Origin: Glutamicibacter protophormiae
Lineage (GTDB): Bacteria; Actinomycetota; Actinomycetes; Actinomycetales; Micrococcaceae
Direction: 5' to 3'
Assembly: GCF_014647495.1 (NCBI RefSeq)
Contig: NZ_BMPH01000011.1
Span: 1 to 64,000, forward strand
DNA length: 64,000 nt
Position numbers and translations under genes: made by a program. Shown in pieces: positions 49,230-58,038 of the stretch; position 1 is the first letter of the stretch, and every line of letters starts with the position of its first letter. The notes beneath the pieces are model-generated. The model saw nothing but the letters and a program-made list of their open reading frames with translations, searched no databases and was not told the DNA's origin.

Positions 49230-50006
49230 TCAGTGCCCCTGGACCAGGTTCCCCAGCTGCGGGAAATGCGTGGCCAGCTGCTGGTCGGTCAGGCACAGGC
49301 GCAGCAGCTTCTCCGCATGGTCCTCATCGGCCACGTAGGTCACCAGATCCACCGAGGTCTTGGCGTTCAGCTCGTCGCGCAGCGAGTGCGCCGCCGCCAC
49401 GAGGCAGTGATAGTAGCGCTTGATGGTCGGTTCCCAGCCCTCGCGGGAGGCCTGGTCGGTCAGCGCTTCGGACCAGATGCCGGCCGCCGGTTCCTCGCAC
49501 AGGTCGATGGAGGACCAGTGCCAGTCGCTGGGCTCCCACTTGTCCGAGTAGAAGCTTTCCGAGTCGTCCGCGTCCAGGTCGGCTTCGATGGAGGCAAGCA
49601 CCTCGTCCAGGTCCTCGCCGTCGTCGGAGTCGTCATCGTCTTCGGATTCCTCGTCGTGTTCCGAGTCGGAGATCACCAGGGAATCCTCGTCGACAACCAG
49701 CGGTTCCGGTTCCAGGGTGTTGTGCTCGTCTGCGTCGGGACGGTCCTCGTAGTCGTCCGGCTCGTCCACGTCTTCGCCGCGTTCGACCAGCTGTTCGCGC
49801 GACTCGGCGGCCCGGTCGCGGGCCAGCGCCTGCAGCGAGTTCAGCGCCAGCAGCGGCATGGCGATGGATTCGCTCTCTTCGGTGCTCACCCCGTGCAGGG
49901 CAACGGCATAGAAGGTCTGCTCCGGGTGTGCCTCAATTACTTCAGCCGCGTGTCGAAGGGCTGCAACCCGTATCGCCTCTTCGAGAGCGGTCCAATCTAC
50001 TCCCAT
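49230..50006 (-). CDS. DUF4303-like protein with acidic insertion
   Basis: A 258-aa protein. N- and C-terminal parts (TFYAVALHG; WEPSDWHWSSIDL, GWEPTIKRYYHCL) resemble the DUF4303 family of unknown function. Between them is an insertion of about 60 residues very rich in Asp and Glu (positions ~95-150), which may be disordered and could bind metal or mimic nucleic acid. It lies upstream of purH on the same strand. Confidence 0.55.
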   Translation of the reverse strand: MGVDWTALEEAIRVAALRHAAEVIEAHPEQTFYAVALHGVSTEESESIAMPLLALNSLQALARDRAAESREQLVERGEDVDEPDDYEDRPDADEHNTLEPEPLVVDEDSLVISDSEHDEESEDDDDSDDGEDLDEVLASIEADLDADDSESFYSDKWEPSDWHWSSIDLCEEPAAGIWSEALTDQASREGWEPTIKRYYHCLVAAAHSLRDELNAKTSVDLVTYVADEDHAEKLLRLCLTDQQLATHFPQLGNLVQGH

Positions 50007-50157
50007 GTCCAGAGATTACTCTCTTGCCTGCACTTTCAAAAGGCCTTGACGGCTCCCGCAAAGAGGCGTACGGCGGCTACGCGCCGCGCGGGAATTTCGG
50101 CTAAGCTTCGACGCGGTAGAAGCCGCATCATCTGCACCGCGCGAAAGGTACACCACC

Positions 50158-51495
50158 GTGTCCACAGCCACCCTCCCCTCCGGCACCCATGTGGTGCAGG
50201 AGCTTCCCTTCAAGTGGAAGGTCCAGGGAACCATCTTCATCATCGGCGGACTCGGCTTCATGTTCGACGCCTGGGATGTGACGCTCAACGGCGCCCTGAT
50301 CCCGCTGGTCGCCCAGGAATGGGGCTTGGACCGTCCCACCGCCGCCCTGCTGGGCACCTCCAACCTGGTGGGCATGGCCCTCGGCGCATTCCTCTGGGGC
50401 GGCATCGCCGACCGCTACGGACGCAAGAACGCCTTCAGCCTGACGCTGCTGATGTTCGCCCTGTTCACCGTGCTGGGCGCCCTGTCCCCGAACTTCGGCT
50501 TCTTCGTGGCCTTCCGCTTCCTGGCCGGCGTGGGCCTGGGCGGCTGCATCCCCGTGGACTACGCGCTGGTGGGCGAATTCACCCCGGCCAAGTACCGCGG
50601 CCGGGTGCTGACCGCGATGGACGGCTGGTGGCCGATCGGCGCCGCCCTGTCCTTCTTCGTCTCCGGCTGGGTCATGGCGACCTCCGACAACTGGCGGCTG
50701 ATCCTCGTGGTGATGATCCTGCCGGCTTTCATGGTGTACGTGGTGCGCCGCTCCATCCCGGAGTCCCCGCTGTTCCTGGCGGCCAAGGGCCGTGAAACCG
50801 AGGCGCGTGCGGTGATCGACCAGCTGGTGGCGCGCACCGGGGCCGCACCGCGCGACTACGTGATCGAGCAGGCCGCGCTGCCCAAGGCTCCGCGCTGGTG
50901 GGAGCAGGCAGCTTCGCTGTGGCGCTATTCGTGGAAGCTGACGGCCACCAGCTGGCTGCTCTTCGTAACCATCCTGCTGGTCTACTACCTCGCTTTGACC
51001 TGGCTTCCGACCATCCTGACCGAAGCCGGCATGGCGCAGTCGGCGTCCTTCTTCGCCACGGCGGTGATGGCGGCGATGGGCCTGATCGGAGTGGTGATCG
51101 CCGCGCTGCTGGTGGAGAAGGTCGGGCGCAAGTGGCTGCTGGGCATCTTCGGTCCGCTCTCCGGCCTCGTGCTGATCGTGGTGGCGCAGAGCTTGGATGT
51201 GCCGGCCACCGCCGTGGGCTGGATCCTGGTATTCGGCGTGGTGGTCCAGGTCGCGGTCCCGGTGCTCTACGCCTACGTCTCGGAGCTGTATCCGACCGAG
51301 CTGCGGGCCAGCGGATTCGGCTGGGCGTCGACCATGTCGCGCTTCGCGGCCGGTTTCGGCCCGTTGTTGTTCGCGGCGCTCTGGCCGGTGGTGGGCTTGT
51401 CCTGGCTGTTCGCCGGTGCCACCGTGCTGGTGGTACTCGCGGTGCTGTTCATGGCGAAGTTCGCGCCGGAAACCCGGGGACGGGAACTGGGCTAG
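50158..51495 (+). CDS. MFS transporter, SV2/aromatic acid-type
   Basis: A 445-aa, 12-helix symporter. Typical motifs are GGIADRYGRKNAF between TM2 and TM3 and PVLYAYVSELYPTELRASGFGW near TM10-11. The closest groups carry organic acids, sugars or niacin. The start is GTG at 50158, with GAAAGG upstream. It converges with a TetR gene that may regulate it. Confidence 0.85.
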   Translation: MSTATLPSGTHVVQELPFKWKVQGTIFIIGGLGFMFDAWDVTLNGALIPLVAQEWGLDRPTAALLGTSNLVGMALGAFLWGGIADRYGRKNAFSLTLLMFALFTVLGALSPNFGFFVAFRFLAGVGLGGCIPVDYALVGEFTPAKYRGRVLTAMDGWWPIGAALSFFVSGWVMATSDNWRLILVVMILPAFMVYVVRRSIPESPLFLAAKGRETEARAVIDQLVARTGAAPRDYVIEQAALPKAPRWWEQAASLWRYSWKLTATSWLLFVTILLVYYLALTWLPTILTEAGMAQSASFFATAVMAAMGLIGVVIAALLVEKVGRKWLLGIFGPLSGLVLIVVAQSLDVPATAVGWILVFGVVVQVAVPVLYAYVSELYPTELRASGFGWASTMSRFAAGFGPLLFAALWPVVGLSWLFAGATVLVVLAVLFMAKFAPETRGRELG

Positions 51496-51504
51496 AAATC
51501 CCGG

Positions 51505-52092
51505 CTAGGAATTTCCCTTCGCGGGGTTCGGCAGCATGCCGTCAAGCATGATGCGGGTCAGCCGCGGGCCAATGCCGGGGGCGGCGCTGGCGAAGGCGCG
51601 CGGCAGCGGCCGCGTCGCCAAGCCGATGCCGGTGATCAGCTCATGGCCGGTGAGGTCCTGGCGGACCAGATTAGCGGCTTGGGCCAATTCCAGCGCCCGG
51701 CTCACCGCCTGCGCGGCGGCCCGCTGCGGCTGCAGGATCCGGTCGCTGATGGTCTGCGGGAGCTGCAGGCTCAGCGATTCGCTGAGCGCACCGAGGTTCA
51801 GCTCAATCAGTGCATCCAAAAATTCCTGCCAAGCCCGGGGCTCGCCCCGCGACAAGCCCTCGGCGGCGTGCTCGGCTGCCTGCTGGACATCATGGAGCAT
51901 GTCCAAGGTGACTTCCTCGACCAGTTCGGGGCGTGCGGCAAAGTTCCTGTACAGCGTGCCGATGCCGACGTGGCTTGCCTCGGCAATGGATTCCATGGCG
52001 ACATTGGCGCCGTGGGTTGCAAAGAGTTCACGAGACGTGCGGAGAATTTGCTTACGTCGTCGTAGTGCATCTGCGCGCATGCGTTTCCCCAC
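51505..52092 (-). CDS. TetR family regulator
   Basis: A 195-aa regulator with the helix-turn-helix ATHGANVAMESIAEASHVGIGTLYRNFA and an alpha-helical ligand domain. It is divergent from the alpha-mannosidase gene (440 bp apart) and convergent with the MFS gene. The target is unknown. Confidence 0.87.
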   Translation of the reverse strand: MGKRMRADALRRRKQILRTSRELFATHGANVAMESIAEASHVGIGTLYRNFAARPELVEEVTLDMLHDVQQAAEHAAEGLSRGEPRAWQEFLDALIELNLGALSESLSLQLPQTISDRILQPQRAAAQAVSRALELAQAANLVRQDLTGHELITGIGLATRPLPRAFASAAPGIGPRLTRIMLDGMLPNPAKGNS

Positions 52093-52534
52093 CTTTCACA
52101 GTTTTCGGGGTGTCCGGGGCAACCTTCCTGCCCCGTAACGATCTAACGGTAGTCGTTGAGGGAAGATCTGACGAAGTGGAAGCGTTCATTCCATTCTGCA
52201 AGGCATCCATCGTAGTTCCCGACCTTGAGTATCCGCTGGAATTCTGCCGAATCCACGCTGGAAATGCGCTTGCTTCGCCGGCCCCACTTCGAACTTTCCG
52301 GACCGCAGAAAGTTCCCGGGCTCCTCGCCAACGAGCCGTGCACCGGCGGCCCAGGGCCATGGACCGGGTGCGGCTCGCACGCCGAGGGAGGCCCGGGCTC
52401 CCCCTCCGCCACCTGCCGCAGGTTGTCGGCACGGACCCGTGGCAGCTGGGAGTCGCACCAGCTCGCGTCCCGGTTTTTTCGGTAGTGTGGCCAGTGAGCT
52501 GTACCGAAGCAGGTCCCATCCTTGAAAGGTCTTC
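52093..52534. other. intergenic between tetR and GH38 gene
   Basis: About 440 bases with promoters for both divergent genes. Short open frames on both strands lack support. Confidence 0.4.
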
Positions 52535-55500
52535 ATGCACGACGACACTTCGCTGACCATCGGACGAGTCAAGCGCGTACTAGACGAACGAATTCGTCCG
52601 GCCATCTACTCGGAGAGCGTTCCGCTGCAGGTGTCGTGGCACGAACTGCCCGGTGAGCCGGTGGCCCCGGCCGAAGGCTTGGCTTTGGACTACACCCCGG
52701 TCGCGGTCGGCACCCCGTGGGGCGCCGCCTGGGGCACCACCTGGTTCCACCTGCAGGGCGAGGTTCCTGCCGCCTGGGCCGGGCGCCGGGTCGAGGCAGT
52801 CATCGATTTGGGCTTCGATATCAACATGACAGGCTTCCAGTGCGAGGGACTGATCTACCGACCGGACGGCATCACCGTCAAGGCGCTGAACCCGCGCAAC
52901 CAGTGGGTGCCGGTCGCCGAGTCCGCCGCCGGCGGCGAGGTGGTCGACCTGCACATGGAAGCGGCCTCCAACCCGGTGCTGCTGGACTACCATCCGTTCC
53001 TGCCCACCGAGCAGGGCGACATCCTCACGTCCTCTTCGCGCCGGCTGTACACGCTGCGCCGCCTGGAGTTGGCGGTCTTCGAACCGGTGGTGCACGATTT
53101 GGCGCTGGATCTGGAGGTGCTCTTCGACCTGCAGGAGCAGCTGGCCGACGGCCCGCGCCGCTTCCAGATCCTGCAAGCCATGGACAACGCCCTGGACGTG
53201 CTGGACCTGCAGCGCATCACCGAAACCGCGCAGGACGCCCGCGACCAGCTGGCCGCGGTGCTCGCCGCCCCGGCCGAGCACAGCGCCCACAAGATCTCGG
53301 CCATCGGGCACTCGCATATCGATTCGGCCTGGCTGTGGCCGCTGCGCGAAACCATCCGCAAGGTCTCGCGCACCTGCTCCTCGATGGTGGAGCTGCTGGA
53401 GACCGAGGATGAATTCCTCTACGGCATGTCCAGCGCCCAGCAGTACAAGTGGCTGAAGACCCACCGGCCCGAGGTCTGGGACCGGGTCAAGCGCCAGGTG
53501 GCCGAGGGCCGCTTCCTGCCGCTGGGCGGCATGTGGGTGGAATCCGACACCGTCATGCCTTCGGGCGAATCCCTGGTGCGCCAGTTCCTCTACGGACAGA
53601 ACTTCTTCCGCAAGGAATTCGGCATCACTTCCAAGGGCGTCTGGCTGCCCGACTCCTTTGGCTACTCCCCCGCGCTGCCGCAGCTGATGCGCCGCGCAGG
53701 CTTCGAGTGGTTTTTCACCCAGAAGATCTCTTGGAACCAGCAGAACAAGTTCCCGCACCACACCTTCGACTGGGAGGGCATCGACGGGTCGCGCATGTTC
53801 AGCCACTTCCCGTCCATGGACACCTACAATTCCCAGCTCTCGGGCGAGGAAGTGGCCAAGGCCGCCCGCCAGTTCCGCGAAGCGCGGGTCACGAACAATT
53901 CAATCGCCCCGGTGGGCTGGGGCGACGGCGGCGGCGGCACCACCCGGGAGATGACCGGCAAGGCTAAGCGCCTGGCCAACCTGGAAGGCAGCGCCACGGT
54001 GGCCTGGGAGCATCCCAATGACTTCTTCGACCGGGCCAAGGCCGAGCTGCCCAACCCGCCGGTGTGGGTGGGCGAGCTCTACCTGGAGCTGCACCGCGCC
54101 ACCCTGACCAGCCAGCACCAGACCAAGCAGGGCAACCGCCGCACCGAGCAGCTGCTGGTCGAAGCCGAGCTGTGGGCATCCACCGCGGCCGTCTACGCCG
54201 GCGAGCCCTACCCGTACGAGCAGCTCGACGAGCTGTGGGAGACGGTGCTGCTGCACCAGTTCCACGACATCCTGCCCGGCACCTCGATCGCCTGGGTGCA
54301 CCGCGAAGTGGTGGCCCGCTACGCCGAGGTCATCACGCAGGCGCAGGCCTTGATCGCCCGCGCCCAGCAGGTGCTGTCCGGGACCGGCGGCCTGCAGCTG
54401 GAGTTCAACGCGGCCGCCTACACCCGCCATGGGGTGGCCTTCGGCGCGGCCCGCGAGCTGGAGCCCGCCACTGCGCAGCTGGTGCGCGCCGAGGCACTGG
54501 ACGGCGGCTACGTGCTGGGCAACGAGCTGGTGCGCGTGGTCATCAACTCAGACGGCCTGATCACCTCCGCCGTGGACCTGGCCACCGGCCGCGAAACCAT
54601 TGCCGAGGGCAAGGAAGCCAACCTGCTGCAACTGCACCAGGACTTCCCGAACATGTGGGACGCCTGGGACGTGGACAAGTACTACCGCAACCAGGTCACC
54701 GACCTGCGCGCGGCGGACAGCATCCAGCTCTCCGAATCCGGAGGCACTGCCACGGTGACGGTGACCCGCAGCTTCTCCAACTCGACGCTGGTCCAGGAAC
54801 TGTCGCTGGCTCCCGGGGAGCGCACCGTGCAGATCTCCCAGAGCACCGACTGGCACGAGGCGGAGAAGTTCCTCAAGGTCGCCTTCCCGCTGGATATCCG
54901 CGCGGAGCAGACCATCGCCGAAACCCAGTTCGGCTACCACCAGCGCGTCACCCACGTGAACACCAGCTGGGAAGCGGCGAAGTTCGAAACCTCGATGCAC
55001 CGCTTCGTGCTGGCGCAGGAGCCGGGCTTCGGCGCCGCGCTGGTCAACGACTCGATCTACGGCTTCGACGTCACCCGCGACGCCGAGGACGCCCGGGTCA
55101 CCACCACCGTGCGCCTCTCGCTGCTGCGCGCCCCGCGCTTCCCGGATCCGCAGACCGACCAGGGGCTGCAGACCCACCGCTACGGGCTGGTCATCGGCGC
55201 AGACATCGCCAGCGCCACCGAAGCCGGCGCGCTGCTGAACAGCGCACAGACCGTGCGCTCCGGCGCCCGCGAGGTCGAGCCGCTGGCGGCGATCTCCGGC
55301 GAGGGCCTGGTGGTCTCCAGCGTGAAGCTGGCCGCCGACCGCTCCGGCGACCTGGTGGTGCGCGTGTACGAGTCGCTGGGACGCCGCGCCTCCGGCACGC
55401 TGGGCATCAACCGCCCGGTGGCCTCGGCCGCCACGGCCAGCCTGCTGGAGGATCCGTTGGAGCCGGTGGAAGTGAACAAAAATTCTGTTCAGCTCAAGCT

Positions 55501-55543
55501 CGGGGCTTTCGAGGTGCGCACCCTGCGCTTCACGCTGCGGTAG
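52535..55543 (+). CDS. GH38 alpha-mannosidase
   Basis: A 1002-aa cytosolic glycosidase. The catalytic zinc site has HSHIDSAWLWPLRET, and the second Asp/nucleophile region is GGMWVESDTVMPSGESLVRQ with LPDSFGYSPALP. The N-terminal ~260 residues are the usual beta-rich extension, and the C-terminal half is the beta-sandwich region ending LKLGAFEVRTLRFTLR. It removes alpha-mannose from oligosaccharides. Its last 97 bases are repeated at 57833-57929. Confidence 0.93.
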   Translation: MHDDTSLTIGRVKRVLDERIRPAIYSESVPLQVSWHELPGEPVAPAEGLALDYTPVAVGTPWGAAWGTTWFHLQGEVPAAWAGRRVEAVIDLGFDINMTGFQCEGLIYRPDGITVKALNPRNQWVPVAESAAGGEVVDLHMEAASNPVLLDYHPFLPTEQGDILTSSSRRLYTLRRLELAVFEPVVHDLALDLEVLFDLQEQLADGPRRFQILQAMDNALDVLDLQRITETAQDARDQLAAVLAAPAEHSAHKISAIGHSHIDSAWLWPLRETIRKVSRTCSSMVELLETEDEFLYGMSSAQQYKWLKTHRPEVWDRVKRQVAEGRFLPLGGMWVESDTVMPSGESLVRQFLYGQNFFRKEFGITSKGVWLPDSFGYSPALPQLMRRAGFEWFFTQKISWNQQNKFPHHTFDWEGIDGSRMFSHFPSMDTYNSQLSGEEVAKAARQFREARVTNNSIAPVGWGDGGGGTTREMTGKAKRLANLEGSATVAWEHPNDFFDRAKAELPNPPVWVGELYLELHRATLTSQHQTKQGNRRTEQLLVEAELWASTAAVYAGEPYPYEQLDELWETVLLHQFHDILPGTSIAWVHREVVARYAEVITQAQALIARAQQVLSGTGGLQLEFNAAAYTRHGVAFGAARELEPATAQLVRAEALDGGYVLGNELVRVVINSDGLITSAVDLATGRETIAEGKEANLLQLHQDFPNMWDAWDVDKYYRNQVTDLRAADSIQLSESGGTATVTVTRSFSNSTLVQELSLAPGERTVQISQSTDWHEAEKFLKVAFPLDIRAEQTIAETQFGYHQRVTHVNTSWEAAKFETSMHRFVLAQEPGFGAALVNDSIYGFDVTRDAEDARVTTTVRLSLLRAPRFPDPQTDQGLQTHRYGLVIGADIASATEAGALLNSAQTVRSGAREVEPLAAISGEGLVVSSVKLAADRSGDLVVRVYESLGRRASGTLGINRPVASAATASLLEDPLEPVEVNKNSVQLKLGAFEVRTLRFTLR
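55447..55543 (+). repeat. mannosidase tail, copy A
   Basis: The last 97 nt of the GH38 gene. They align without gaps to 57833-57929 with mostly scattered or synonymous changes, which become denser at the very end. Confidence 0.85.
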
Positions 55544-55568
55544 GCTTGCCGCGTCCCGGGGCCCGGCA

Positions 55569-55602
55569 TCACCAGGGCGAAGGTTCGTAGTCCTTCAAGA
55601 AA
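55569..55602 (-). pseudogene. 3' tail of a second SDR allele
   Basis: On the minus strand this encodes FLKDYEPSPW then TGA, identical in protein to the end of the SDR gene at 58039, with synonymous base differences. It is joined directly to a ComM-like fragment. Confidence 0.65.
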
Positions 55603-55823
55603 CAGCACCCCGTGGTGGGCTCGGGTGATCGCCCCCGGCAGCATCTTCCGGGTGCCGCTGCCGATCAGCACGGTCAGCGACGCGGTGTGGTGCGGGGCAA
55701 TGAACTCCGGTTCGCGGCGGAGGGCCGTAATCGGCTCCTGCGCACCGTAGGTGATCGAATGCACCGCGGTCGCCTCCAGCGCCTGCAGGTGGTTCAGCGG
55801 CGGCAGGATCTCTGGCAGCTAGC
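55595..55823 (-). pseudogene. fragment of ComM/YifB (Mg-chelatase-like ATPase)
   Basis: About 75 codons matching the YifB/ComM core: LPEILPPLNHLQALEATAVHS, then FIAPHHTASLTVLIGSG and PGAITRAHHGVLFL. An in-frame stop precedes it, and it ends in SDR tail sequence. The full protein is about 500 aa, so this is debris. Confidence 0.65.
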
Positions 55824-56133
55824 TGGCCGGCAGGGTACTGCCCGCGCCGGGAGGTCAGTGCTCTGTGATGGTTATCGGCTCCTCTTCGAGAGGAAAACCT
55901 ACCTCTCACCACCGGAATCACGGGGGTACAGACCGAGACACCACCATTGCATCAAATCGTGACGCGGCTTCAATCAATCGTTTTTGAGGGAGTCGGCAAG
56001 AGCAGGTGATTTTGGTTCCCCGGCGTATCTGGAGTCCGGCCGGTCCCGCTCAGAACGGTCTCGATTGCCGGGTTCGGGAGGACAGAACCGTGCCCCCGGT
56101 AGGTCATCCGATGTTTAAGGCGTGGGGGGAGAG
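55824..56133. other. non-coding stretch in the island
   Basis: About 310 bases between the ComM fragment and the 454-aa gene; no gene or clear terminator is seen. Confidence 0.4.
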
Positions 56134-57498
56134 TCAGCGCGCCTTGGCGAAGGCCACGTAATGTCGGTCGAGGAAGCCCGGCACGCTGCGTCGCTGCGCA
56201 GCCGCTTGTATGAAGGCGGCGATCACGCCGGAGGCCGCCCCGGCCGCTACCGCGCTGGGCGGCCCGCCGATCGCCGCACCGCCGGCCCCACCGAGTCCAC
56301 CTGCGATGAAGCTGATCGTGTTCTGCCCACCCCAGACCCTCGATTTCTTCGCTTCACGGCGCAACGACTCACGGGCATCCGCGAGCTTCTCCTCGACGCC
56401 GGTCTGGATGGTGCGCGAGTCGATGCCTGCGCGCCGGTTCCGGTCGGCGTAGTCCAGCGCCTCGGCCAGGTCCTTGCGCCACGTCGCGAGCGAGTCGCTC
56501 GATCGACGAATCGTCACTAGGTCTGCAGGGCTGAGGACGTCAATGTTCGGAACCTCAGTGCGAGCAACCTCGTGCATTCTGAGCTGCTCGGCAGGGTCGG
56601 GAGCGCCGATGAACAGCAGACGGCCCATCAGCGGCGTGGCGCACAGCACGTCAGAGGATCCACCGAGCATCCGGATGAGGGCTAGCGTCGACGCGGTCCC
56701 CGCGATCGCATTCTCGACGATGTTCCTCGGGTTAAGGATCCGTACTACATCGATGAACGTCTCGGCCAGAGCGGCGTCGCCCTCGTCAACGGCGCGCTGC
56801 ACGTAGGAGAGGTCGGGTGCGCGATTGCCGCCGCGTATCTCTTTCCACAGCGTCTGCAGGGCGGGTGACAGGCCGGAGACGAACTCGACCTCGAACTCGT
56901 CCCACGCATCAGCGACCGTGTACGGTGAGGCATCGGCGTCGAGCGTGGTCAGGATGCTGTCTCCCAGCTCGCCGGCGGCCCCCAGCTCATCGCCACCGGT
57001 GTAGAAGACGTTGACAACATCATGGTCAAGGAGCTGCGCGATCTCGGACAGCGATGCAGCCGCCGCGGATATGCTCGCGCGGGTCACCTCGCGGAGCTCC
57101 CGGTGCTGGCTCAGGTGCATCTCGGCGGCATGACTCAGAGGGTCCTCGATCGCGAGCCCGTGGCTGTACAGGAGCGCTCGCATAATCCCCGTCGAGAACT
57201 CCCCGGTCCCGCTCGCCCGGGGGTCGGTCGCCGCGGAGAGCCGGATGCCCGACGGCGCATACCCGCTCGCTGGCGACTCGTTGTTGAGATGGTCGAAGAA
57301 CAACGACGAGCGCAGAGGGATCAGCGGCCAGATCTCGGTGACAGGGCGTTTCGGCAGCGCTCCGGACCTCGGCACGGAGAGAATCGTCTCCGCCAGCGCA
57401 TCGACCCGGTCCGGTGAAAGGGCGTCGATCGCCGACGTCAGGTCGGGGCCCGCCGATTCGCCAAGCGCCTCGCGCACAGCATCGAATGAACTCTGCAT
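56134..57498 (-). CDS. unrecognised 454-aa island protein
   Basis: The frame is open to 57813, but I choose ATG 57498 (MQSSFDAVREALG), which is preceded at 6 nt by TATACT, a -10 hexamer typical of leaderless actinobacterial genes. The protein is mainly helical and acidic in the middle. Near the C-terminus (residues ~395-440) a Gly/Ala-rich hydrophobic hairpin (FIAGGLGGAGGAAIGGPPS and AVAAGAASGVIAAFIQAA) could insert in a membrane; a charged helix with RESLRREAKKSR precedes it. No known domain was recognised. It is the only intact gene in an island of gene fragments, beside a truncated XRE regulator. A defence or toxin role is a guess. Confidence 0.7.
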   Translation of the reverse strand: MQSSFDAVREALGESAGPDLTSAIDALSPDRVDALAETILSVPRSGALPKRPVTEIWPLIPLRSSLFFDHLNNESPASGYAPSGIRLSAATDPRASGTGEFSTGIMRALLYSHGLAIEDPLSHAAEMHLSQHRELREVTRASISAAAASLSEIAQLLDHDVVNVFYTGGDELGAAGELGDSILTTLDADASPYTVADAWDEFEVEFVSGLSPALQTLWKEIRGGNRAPDLSYVQRAVDEGDAALAETFIDVVRILNPRNIVENAIAGTASTLALIRMLGGSSDVLCATPLMGRLLFIGAPDPAEQLRMHEVARTEVPNIDVLSPADLVTIRRSSDSLATWRKDLAEALDYADRNRRAGIDSRTIQTGVEEKLADARESLRREAKKSRVWGGQNTISFIAGGLGGAGGAAIGGPPSAVAAGAASGVIAAFIQAAAQRRSVPGFLDRHYVAFAKAR

Positions 57499-57659
57499 GC
57501 GTCCAGTATAGGGTTCCGACAACGACGAGGAAGTCCCGTCTTGACAGGCGCGTCCTCCCATCTCTGACCATCTCTGACCGCGTACAACGATGAACACAGG
57601 TCTGCGCTGCCGAAGTGCGACAATGAAATAGCGCGAAAGAGCCGGAATGCACAAGGGCG

Positions 57660-57838
57660 AATCCCGCGTTAAATCACTCGCGGAATATTTACTTTCGACA
57701 GAGCTGAGAAGCATCAGCGAGTCGACGCCCAACTGCCCCGCGAGCACGTCCACAGAATCAAGGGTGAGGTTCCGCTCTCCGCGCTCGGTGCCGGCCAGAT
57801 AGCGGGGACTCACTTCGAGGCTTTCGACGAGTGGAGGA
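57660..57838 (-). pseudogene. truncated XRE-family regulator
   Basis: The minus strand encodes the second half of a helix-turn-helix: SLEVSPRYLAGTERGERN then LTLDSVDVLAGQLGVDSLMLL. The first helices are lost at the junction with the mannosidase repeat (57833). It is in the same frame as the 454-aa gene but without family features after about 57660. Confidence 0.65.
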
Positions 57839-57929
57839 TCCGCTGGAGCCGGTGGAAGTGAACGAAAATTCTGTTCAGCTCAAGCTCGGGGCCTTCGAGG
57901 TGCGCACGATGCGCTTTACCCTTGCCTGA
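57833..57929 (+). repeat. mannosidase tail, copy B
   Basis: Repeats the GH38 gene end (encoding VEDPLEPVEVNENSVQLK onward) and stops with TGA. It is not attached to a mannosidase gene and marks the right edge of the island. Confidence 0.85.
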
Positions 57930-57974
57930 TCCACCAGCCGCGCCTAACCCAACAGCTAGGTCCCATTAATCCGG

Positions 57975-58014
57975 TGATGGCGGGGCAGTTCTTCGCGAAC
58001 TGCTCCCGCCATCA
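57975..58014 (-). terminator. hairpin after the SDR gene
   Basis: TGATGGCGGGGCAGTTC pairs with GAACTGCTCCCGCCATCA (one bulge), following the minus-strand SDR stop. Confidence 0.65.
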
Positions 58015-58038
58015 TTGCGTTACCCCCAGGCCGGCGCC

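Noticed and set aside
47465-49423. 652-codon frame opposite purH
   Set aside because: Shadow of purH with no known motifs.
54064-55590. 508-codon frame in another phase inside the mannosidase gene
   Set aside because: Arg/Gly/Ala-rich shadow frame; the GH38 frame is clearly coding.
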